11,122 bases of DNA. Origin: CAZNQW01 sp964575225. GTDB lineage: Bacteria > Chloroflexota > Anaerolineae > JAAYZQ01. Of the stretch, positions 5,952 through 11,122 are shown piece by piece. A program made the translations under genes and the position numbers. Every line of letters starts with the position of its first letter. Position 1 is the stretch's first letter. The notes beneath the pieces are model-generated. The model did no database searches, was not told where the DNA came from, and was given only the letters and a program-made list of their open reading frames with translations. Location: positions 1 to 11,122 of the forward strand of contig CAZNQW010000123.1 of assembly GCA_964575225.1 (NCBI GenBank), written 5' to 3'.

Positions 5952-7004
5952 ATGCTATTGAAACCAATTCGGGACGTCGGGATCGTGGGATATGGGGCCT
6001 ATCTGCCTCGCTATCGCCTTCCCGGCAGCGAAGTGGACCGCATCTGGACGGAAGGGATGAGCGGTTCGCCCATTCAAGAAAAAGCTGTGCCGGGTCCCGA
6101 CGAAGATACGGCAACGATGTCCATTGAGGCCGCGCGCAACGCCCTGCTTCGGGCGGGCATTGCGTCCAACACCCTCCGAGCTGTGTGGGTGGGCAGCGAA
6201 TCGCACCCGTACGCCGTCAAGCCCACCTCGACCATCGTAGCCGAGGCCATTGGCGCCGTGCCCGAAACCCTGGCAGCCGACCTGGAATTCGCCTGCAAGG
6301 CGGGTACCGAGGCGTTGCAGGCCGCCATGGGACTCGTGGGGTCGGGGATGGCCGACTTTGTGTTGGCCATTGGCATGGACACCGCTCAGGGCCGCCCGGG
6401 GGATGCGCTGGAGCACACCGCAGGGGCCGGCGGAGCCGCCTATGTGGTGGGTCCGGCCGAAAATGCCCTGGCGATCATCGAAGCGTCCTACTCGTACGTC
6501 ACCGACACGCCCGATTTCTTCCGGCGCCCGTACGAGCACTATCCACAACATGGCAGCCGCTTCACGGGCGATCCGGCCTATTTCAAGCACGTGCTGGCCT
6601 CGACGCAGCATCTAATGGAGGCCATGGGCACCACAGCCGCGGACTATGCCGCCGCCGTGTTCCACCAGCCCAACCCCAAGTTCCCGGAACGGGCCGCCAA
6701 GCTCCTGGGGTTCAAACCCCACCAGACGCGAACCGGACTGCTTTGTCCGATGGTGGGCAACACCTACGCGGGATCGTCCCTGTTGGGGCTGTCGGCGATT
6801 CTGGATGAGGCCCAGCCGGGCGACCGGGTGCTCCTCGTGTCCTTTGGTTCGGGCGCCGGCAGCGATGCCTTTTCGCTGCGCATCACGGAAAAGATCGACG
6901 AGAGGCGAGACCGGGCGCCTCGGACCCAGGAATATGTCAAGCGACGCAAAGAGATCGACTATGGCACCTATGTGCGCTATCGACAAAAGCTACACATGCA
7001 CTAA
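5952..7004 (+). CDS. mvaS: Hydroxymethylglutaryl-CoA synthase, archaeal type
   Basis: The enzyme condenses acetyl-CoA with acetoacetyl-CoA to HMG-CoA, the committed carbon skeleton of the mevalonate (isoprenoid) pathway. The 350-residue length is that of the archaeal-type family. Visible catalytic candidates are E83 (GSESHPY), the acylated Cys C115 (EFACKAGTEAL) and H238 (VFHQPN). The family signature GMDTAQGRPGDALEHTAGAGGAA lies at 141-163. The frame is open back to 5877, but the extra 25 residues precede the conserved IVGYGAYLPRYR start region and sit on the promoter, so the ATG at 5952 is chosen; its ribosome site is only moderate (GGAG at 14 bases). It is the first of three genes, followed by thiolase and DUF35, the three components of the archaeal HMG-CoA-forming complex. 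The assignment is confident; a role in another HMG-CoA-like condensation is unlikely. Confidence 0.93.
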   Translation: MLLKPIRDVGIVGYGAYLPRYRLPGSEVDRIWTEGMSGSPIQEKAVPGPDEDTATMSIEAARNALLRAGIASNTLRAVWVGSESHPYAVKPTSTIVAEAIGAVPETLAADLEFACKAGTEALQAAMGLVGSGMADFVLAIGMDTAQGRPGDALEHTAGAGGAAYVVGPAENALAIIEASYSYVTDTPDFFRRPYEHYPQHGSRFTGDPAYFKHVLASTQHLMEAMGTTAADYAAAVFHQPNPKFPERAAKLLGFKPHQTRTGLLCPMVGNTYAGSSLLGLSAILDEAQPGDRVLLVSFGSGAGSDAFSLRITEKIDERRDRAPRTQEYVKRRKEIDYGTYVRYRQKLHMH

Positions 7005-7082
7005 CACACTCGTGGCAACGGACCGGGCGCTGCCTATGGCCCCCGGAATCTCGGGCCACGCACAGGAAGACGAATCGGTATT

Positions 7083-8243
7083 ATGAGAGACGTGAGCATC
7101 ATCGGCATCGGCCAGACCCCGGTGGCAGAGCACTGGGATCGGTCGCTGCGCCACCTGGCGGCAGATGCGGTGCTGGCAGCCATGAAGGACGCCGGCATCG
7201 ATTCCGCCGATGCCCTGTATGTGGGCAACATGTTATCGGGCCTGCTCACCGGGCAAGAGCACCTGGGAGCCATGATCGCCGATTTCGTCGGGCTGCGGGG
7301 GATTGAGGCGGTCAAAGTCGAGGCCGCCTGTGGCTCGGGCGCTGCCGCCCTGCGCCTGGGATATGCGGCTGTGGCGGGGGGACTGCACGATGTGGTGGTG
7401 GTCTGCGGCGTAGAAAAGATGACCGACACGGTCAACGCCGAGACGACCACGGGCCTGGTGATGGCCGCCGACGCCGACTATGAGTCGGTGCACGGGCTGA
7501 CCTTTGTCAGCATCAACGCCCTGTTGATGCGCCGCTACATGTATGAATACAAGGTCCAACACGAGGACTTTGCGCCTTTTACGGTGAACGCGCACCGCAA
7601 CGCTGTGGCCAATCCCAACGCCATGTTCCGCGGTCAAGTCACACCGGCCCAATTTCGTCAGGCGCGGATGGTCGCCGATCCCATTAACCTGCTCGACTCG
7701 TCGGGCATTGGCGACGGCGCCGCAGCGGTGGTGATCTGTCCCACCCGCATGGCGCCCGAATATGGCAATGGGCATGCGGTCCACATCAAGGCCTCGACCA
7801 TGGCCACCGACGCCGTCGCCGTCCACGACCGCGCCGATCCCCTGTGGCTGTCGGCCGCCGAGATTTCGGCCTTTAAAGCCTACCAGCAGGCCGGGGTGGG
7901 GCCGCGCGACATCGACCTGTTCGAGGTGCACGACGCGTTCACCATTATGTCGGCCCTCAGCCTGGAAGCCAGCGGGTTTGCCGAACGGGGCAAGGCCACC
8001 TGGCTGGGCCAATCGGGCGACATTGCCCGCGAGGGTCGGATTCCCATCTGCACCATGGGCGGACTCAAAGCCCGAGGCCATCCCGTGGGCGCGACCGGCG
8101 TCTATCAGATCGTCGAAGTGGTGCAGCAGTTGCGCGGCGAGGCCGGAGACAACCAGATCCCGAACGCCCGGCTCGGCATGGCCCAGAACATTGGGGGCAG
8201 CGGGGCGACGGTGATTACCCATATTCTCGAAGCAAGAGACTAG
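7083..8243 (+). CDS. Acetoacetyl-CoA thiolase (SCP2-like/archaeal type)
   Basis: This 386-residue thiolase should condense two acetyl-CoA to acetoacetyl-CoA and hand it to the neighbouring HMG-CoA synthase. The nucleophilic Cys is C83 (VEAACGSGAAAL). H283 lies in EVHDAF, and H333 in GGLKARGHPVGATG is the conserved C-terminal His. The C-terminal motif is NIGGSG (369-374) rather than the CxG of classical biosynthetic thiolases, as in the SCP2-like and archaeal group. The 78-base gap after HMG-CoA synthase contains a small hairpin (CCCG/CGGG) and AGGA about 15 bases before the ATG, so translation may be modest. MRDVSIIGIGQTP is the usual family N-terminus, supporting the start. Because uncharacterised thiolase-like proteins often pair with DUF35 proteins, substrate identity rests on the adjoining HMG-CoA synthase. 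Confidence 0.92.
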   Translation: MRDVSIIGIGQTPVAEHWDRSLRHLAADAVLAAMKDAGIDSADALYVGNMLSGLLTGQEHLGAMIADFVGLRGIEAVKVEAACGSGAAALRLGYAAVAGGLHDVVVVCGVEKMTDTVNAETTTGLVMAADADYESVHGLTFVSINALLMRRYMYEYKVQHEDFAPFTVNAHRNAVANPNAMFRGQVTPAQFRQARMVADPINLLDSSGIGDGAAAVVICPTRMAPEYGNGHAVHIKASTMATDAVAVHDRADPLWLSAAEISAFKAYQQAGVGPRDIDLFEVHDAFTIMSALSLEASGFAERGKATWLGQSGDIAREGRIPICTMGGLKARGHPVGATGVYQIVEVVQQLRGEAGDNQIPNARLGMAQNIGGSGATVITHILEARD

Positions 8244-8275
8244 ACTTTTTACACCTTTCAGGAGGGAGTTTTCAG

Positions 8276-8692
8276 ATGAGTATTCCAAAGCATTGGCGGT
8301 TGAACAACCAGAGATACGCGATGGTCGGCGAGGTCTGCCACACCTGTGGGGCCAAGCTGTTCCCCCCGCGGGACGTTTGCCCCGAGTGCAGCAAGCCCGC
8401 GTATGAACCCTTTCAGTTCAGCGGCAAGGGCCAGGTCTATTCCTACTCGACCATCTATCAGGCGCCCACGGGCTATGAGGCCTTTGTGCCCTATACCGTG
8501 GCCCTGGTCGAACTGGAAGAAGGCCCTTTGGTCACCGCCCAACTCACCGACGTCGATCAGGATGAACTGGAGATTGGGATGCAGGTGGAGATGGTGACTC
8601 GCAAGCTCCGCGAAGAGGGAGACGACGGGCTCATCGTCTATGGCTATAAATTCCGACCGAGTCGATTTCAGCCGTCACTCCAACCTGCGTAA
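8276..8692 (+). CDS. DUF35 zinc-ribbon/OB-fold protein, scaffold of the thiolase/HMG-CoA synthase complex
   Basis: The 138-residue protein has an N-terminal rubredoxin-like zinc ribbon (C21, C24, C35, C38; CHTCG...CPEC) and then an OB-fold from about residue 45 on (GKGQVYSYSTIY...GYEAFVPYTVALVEL). In the characterised archaeal complex the DUF35 protein bridges thiolase and HMG-CoA synthase so that acetoacetyl-CoA is channelled between them. A perfect AGGAGG at 8260-8265, 10 bases before the ATG, supports the start; it lies 32 bases after the thiolase stop. Codons 119-138 (LIVYGYKFRPSRFQPSLQPA) overlap the 3' end of the convergent recombinase gene. The family usually ends soon after a YGYKF-like strand, so the last dozen residues may have been supplied by an integrated element. 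The complex role is known for the family; its presence here is inferred from gene order. Confidence 0.9.
   Translation: MSIPKHWRLNNQRYAMVGEVCHTCGAKLFPPRDVCPECSKPAYEPFQFSGKGQVYSYSTIYQAPTGYEAFVPYTVALVELEEGPLVTAQLTDVDQDELEIGMQVEMVTRKLREEGDDGLIVYGYKFRPSRFQPSLQPA
8631..8692. other. Possible left attachment site of an integrated element
   Basis: The recombinase reading frame (minus) and the DUF35 frame (plus) overlap tail-to-tail over these 62 bases. Serine integrases often sit at one end of their element next to the attachment site, and gene 3' ends are common targets. An attachment core within or near this overlap would explain both the overlap and the unusual C-terminus of the DUF35 protein. 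No matching second copy is seen in the window; it would lie beyond the right edge. Confidence 0.3.
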
Positions 8693-10283
8693 GTAGCGTA
8701 GCCACATCCAGGAAAAAGACCACGCGGAGGGTGCGATCCTTTTCGATCAGGACCTTCTCGACGAGGGTTTTGACCACCTGACGCTTTATTTCGAATTGCC
8801 GGCGCCGTACCCCGTCGTTTTCGGGGACGGCGTCGAGCCATTTCAGGGAGGCGCGCAGGTCGGCGAGGTAGCGGCGGGCCTGCGTTTCCCAATCCTCCAC
8901 ATCGGCCAGGCTGAGGATGTCCTGGGTCTCTGCCAGGTCGTGCCTCAAGGTAAGCTCCTGATGGGTCAGCTCGCTGAGTTGGGCATCCATATCCGCCTCG
9001 CGGATCGAGCCCTTGCGGGCCTGGGCAATGACCCATTGGCGCTCCGTAGCAATCATTTCCAGGGCTCTTTGGATACGCTCTTGATTCTGAGCATGCGACT
9101 CTCCCCCCTGTTGTAGCTCATCGAGGTACCGTCGGGCCTCGTTCATCAGTACATCGGGGTTTTGGATGACTGAGCGGACTTGATCCCACACCAGCTCGTC
9201 GGCCTTGTCGCTGCCGATGGTGCGCGGGCAATCGGGGCTGACCAGCTCGTCATGGCGCTGCCGGCAGTAGTACACCCCGCGCGCCGACTTGTCTGCCCAG
9301 GGTCGCAGGTTTCCATTCCGGTCACGCCGGCTTGCCCGTGGGCGATTGGTGCGAGATCCCCACTTGGTTCCACAGGAGCAGAACAGCAAGCCGGAAATCA
9401 AATATTCTCGCTTCACGTAATGGACTGGGTGTTTTCTGTTCGCCTGTCGTATCTCCTGGGCTCGACGGGCTGTCGCGATGTCGATGATGGGCGGTGTTGG
9501 GATCTCAAAGGCCTCGCCGGCCCGATGCTGGATCTTGATCCCGGAGGCATATTCCTCCGCATGGCTCAGAATGGACTGGATGGCCGATATGTGCCATTGA
9601 ACCTTGCGCGGACGGCCCGATCCCTTTTGAGGAGCGTCGGCCGCAATCAGACGACGGCGCATCTCTGCGACCGGTACCCCCTGCAGGTACCACTCAAAGA
9701 TCTGCCGCACCCACTGAGCTTCCTCCTCCACGATCACGATCACGTCTCCCTCACGCCGATAGCCATACCGATCCTGGCCCGTATTGGCTTTGCCCGCTCG
9801 AAGACGGGCCTTGACCCCCATGGTCAGCCGCTCTCGCATGCCATCCAGCTCCATCTGAGCTAACCAGGCTTTGAGCGGTGCCATCTTCTGGTCAAAGGTT
9901 TCGCGGGCCAGTAGGACGTCCATCTTGTGATCCTGGATGGTCTCCAGGACCAGCAGCATCGCCCGCATTCCGCGGTAAAGCCGGTCCTCGCGCCACGCAA
10001 GGATGGTGTCGAATTTTCCTGCCACGGCATCGTCAAGCATCGCCACAAGGCCCGGGCGATCCGATCTTGTACCGGAGGGGTCCACCAGCCTCCCACCTAC
10101 GCGATATCGCTCGATGTCGCGATAGACGGCCACCACGTTCAAGCCATGTTGCTCGGCCAACCTGCGGCAATCACTCTCCTGCTCCTCGGGGCTGGCCTTT
10201 TCCGCCTGATGCTCGGAGGAAGTGCGTATGTAGATGGCTGCCACTTGAGAAGCCTGCCGATTCGGTAGTGTCACAACTGCCAT
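8631..10283 (-). CDS. Large serine recombinase (integrase/transposase type)
   Basis: This 550-residue site-specific recombinase cuts and rejoins DNA through a serine. The resolvase-like catalytic domain spans about 14-165: YIRTSSEHQ gives nucleophile S22 with R20, and FDTILAWREDRLYRG (91-105) carries the DR motif. A recombinase domain follows at about 170-300 (RYGYRREGD...IFEWYLQG). Next is a zinc ribbon (C302, C304, C340, C352) and a charged, probably coiled-coil region at about 385-455 typical of large serine integrases. Length and domain order match integrases of phages and integrative elements. The start is strong: GGAGGTGA lies just upstream of the ATG. Upstream on the same strand are a short ORF overlapping by 13 bases and a membrane-bound regulator, so the three are probably co-transcribed. 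All domains look intact, so it is probably active. Its 3' end overlaps the DUF35 gene by 62 bases. Confidence 0.93.
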   Translation of the reverse strand: MAVVTLPNRQASQVAAIYIRTSSEHQAEKASPEEQESDCRRLAEQHGLNVVAVYRDIERYRVGGRLVDPSGTRSDRPGLVAMLDDAVAGKFDTILAWREDRLYRGMRAMLLVLETIQDHKMDVLLARETFDQKMAPLKAWLAQMELDGMRERLTMGVKARLRAGKANTGQDRYGYRREGDVIVIVEEEAQWVRQIFEWYLQGVPVAEMRRRLIAADAPQKGSGRPRKVQWHISAIQSILSHAEEYASGIKIQHRAGEAFEIPTPPIIDIATARRAQEIRQANRKHPVHYVKREYLISGLLFCSCGTKWGSRTNRPRASRRDRNGNLRPWADKSARGVYYCRQRHDELVSPDCPRTIGSDKADELVWDQVRSVIQNPDVLMNEARRYLDELQQGGESHAQNQERIQRALEMIATERQWVIAQARKGSIREADMDAQLSELTHQELTLRHDLAETQDILSLADVEDWETQARRYLADLRASLKWLDAVPENDGVRRRQFEIKRQVVKTLVEKVLIEKDRTLRVVFFLDVATLLTQVGVTAEIDSVGIYSHRR

Positions 10284-10357
10284 GGCGTCACCTCCAAGGA
10301 CAGGGATACCCGTTCATCGTGCCTGCCCACCTTGAAAAGAAGCTCTTTCGTCATCAT
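10271..10357 (-). CDS. Short ORF translationally coupled to the recombinase (28 aa)
   Basis: The peptide starts MMTKELLFKVGRHDERVSLS and ends LEVTPWQL. AGGAGGG at 10372-10366, 8 bases before the ATG, is one of the best ribosome sites in the window, and nothing else starts there. Its stop overlaps the recombinase start by 13 bases, so ribosomes finishing here can restart on the recombinase. It may be a leader peptide that sets recombinase expression, or a small functional protein. A longer form is possible: an ATG at 10486 overlaps the stop of the upstream gene (TGATG) with GGAG 5 bases before it and gives 71 residues, adding a very basic N-terminal segment. No family is recognised. Confidence 0.5.
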   Translation of the reverse strand: MMTKELLFKVGRHDERVSLSLEVTPWQL

Positions 10358-10485
10358 TACCCCTTCCCTCCTGGCCTTTGGCTTACAAGTGCGCGTTCGT
10401 ATCGAATAGAGACCCATCTTCGGCCACCATTTACGCATTGGACGTCTCTTGCCCACGCGGCTGACCCAAAGTAAACCCTCGTCCA

Positions 10486-11121
10486 TCACTGCTCCATCTC
10501 TTTCCTGTCGAGCACGTCAACGCGGTTGCCGTCCTTGCGAGACACCCGCCCCGCGGCCTCCAGCTCGGACAGATAGACGTACACCGTCTGCCGCGAGACG
10601 CCAATGGCCCGACCGGCTTCCGTCGGCCCGGCATCGGGATTTGACGCATAGTATGTCAAAAGCGCGTTCTTTCGCGCGTCACGTTTGACCATACGGATTT
10701 GACGGGCAGCGTTAAGAAAGGTGTCTGATTCAGCAATTCTTGACGTTCCATCTGACGTCTGAATGGTATCTACTTTGCGCAGAGATTGACGTCGTGCTTG
10801 ACTCTCTGCTTTACGCTCTGACTTCTCTTCCTTGACAGCCGCCTCCCTTTGCTCCTGACGAGACGCCAACGCCAGATTGAGTGCACCGACGACGGTCAGC
10901 GCCGGGAAAATGGCAGGCGCGTACACAGCCAGAAACGGCCATACCTCCAGAAAGACCACCAGGCTGAGGGTGGCTACCACGTATACCACCCCCAACGCCA
11001 CAGCCAAGGCGACCGGCGCAGTTGGGTCGGTCTTGCGCTTGTGGACATTCCACTCGTAGGCCCACAGAGCCGTATGGGTGGTCGCCAGCCCCAGCGTCTC
11101 GATGATCCCCGCGACGACAAT
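10486..11121 (-). CDS. Membrane-anchored helix-turn-helix protein, N-terminus missing
   Basis: A TTG codon at 11007 could start a 173-residue protein, but the frame stays open with no stop to the window edge, adding at least 38 codons of good membrane-protein sequence; the gene is therefore partial, with 211 residues visible. Hydrophobic helices lie at about residues 1-23, 39-61 and 63-86. A highly charged, probably coiled-coil stretch (QEQREAAVKEEKSERKAES) follows at about 88-110. The C-terminus (about 150-205) is a helix-turn-helix or winged helix: KNALLTYYASNPDAGPTEAG, then IGVSRQTVYVYLSELEAAGR. So it would bind DNA while held at the membrane. Its stop overlaps a possible start of the short ORF (TGATG), placing it in one operon with the recombinase and suggesting a role in control or segregation of the element. 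The family is not recognised; the HTH is clear, the function is inferred. Confidence 0.75.
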   Translation of the reverse strand: MVVAGIIETLGLATTHTALWAYEWNVHKRKTDPTAPVALAVALGVVYVVATLSLVVFLEVWPFLAVYAPAIFPALTVVGALNLALASRQEQREAAVKEEKSERKAESQARRQSLRKVDTIQTSDGTSRIAESDTFLNAARQIRMVKRDARKNALLTYYASNPDAGPTEAGRAIGVSRQTVYVYLSELEAAGRVSRKDGNRVDVLDRKEMEQ

Positions 11122-11122
11122 C

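Larger units (their letters stand above)
8631..11122. mobile_element. Left end of a putative integrated element (serine-integrase type)
   Basis: All genes from here to the right edge are on the minus strand and form one module: membrane-bound HTH protein, short ORF, large serine recombinase. The module abuts and overlaps the 3' end of a housekeeping mevalonate operon. No cargo gene, capsid or conjugation gene is visible within the window, so phage, integrative conjugative element and simple integron-like island cannot be told apart. The right boundary is outside the window. Confidence 0.5.

Noticed and set aside
10690..10870. Several TGACG/TGACGT motifs, perhaps an operator cluster
   Set aside because: Spacing is irregular and all copies lie inside coding sequence of the HTH protein, where codon use can explain them.
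1..11122. CRISPR array or insertion sequence with terminal repeats
   Set aside because: No regularly spaced direct repeats and no DDE transposase were found; the only recombination gene is the serine recombinase.

Overview
The window looks like one end of a metagenome-assembled contig from a bacterium of the Chloroflexota, probably Anaerolineae-like. The signs are high GC, strong bacterial Shine-Dalgarno sites, Thr/Pro-rich linkers between LysM domains, and an archaeal-type HMG-CoA synthase/thiolase/DUF35 triad carried by an otherwise bacterial genome. This placement is inferred from gene style, not from a marker gene. The first 45 bases are not genomic: they match an Illumina TruSeq index-7 adapter, including a recognisable 8-base index.

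Left part (46-5235). The C-terminal end of an unidentified membrane protein (+ strand) meets a four-gene minus-strand operon at a bidirectional hairpin terminator (202-232). The operon reads, in transcription order: a zinc-ribbon/transmembrane/triple-LysM protein (3761-5020); a small two-helix membrane protein with a CxxC...CxxC zinc ribbon (3359-3730); a DUF2207-like membrane protein ending in an alternating Cys-Ala tail (1656-3305); and a PqqD-like/radical SAM/SPASM protein (252-1613). Gaps are 30, 53 and 42 bases. A near-consensus promoter (TTGGCA-17-TATAAT, minus strand, 5235-5207) precedes it, and the roughly 180-base leader holds a 78-base nested inverted repeat. The radical SAM protein has the architecture of a peptide-modifying maturase, and the Cys-Ala tail of its neighbour is the obvious candidate substrate. 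This is the most interesting system in the window.

Middle (5236-5951). An 88-base element can fold as three hairpins closed by a 13-bp stem and is followed by a terminator-like hairpin. After it comes about 400 bases with no convincing gene, then an extended -10 promoter.

Right-centre (5952-8692). A plus-strand operon encodes HMG-CoA synthase, an acetoacetyl-CoA thiolase and a DUF35 zinc-ribbon/OB-fold protein. Together these match the known three-subunit complex that makes HMG-CoA for the mevalonate pathway.

Right end (8631-11122). A minus-strand mobile module holds a large serine recombinase, a very short coupled ORF, and a membrane-anchored helix-turn-helix protein that runs off the window. 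The recombinase 3' end overlaps the DUF35 3' end tail-to-tail by 62 bases, which suggests an element integrated at the end of the DUF35 gene.
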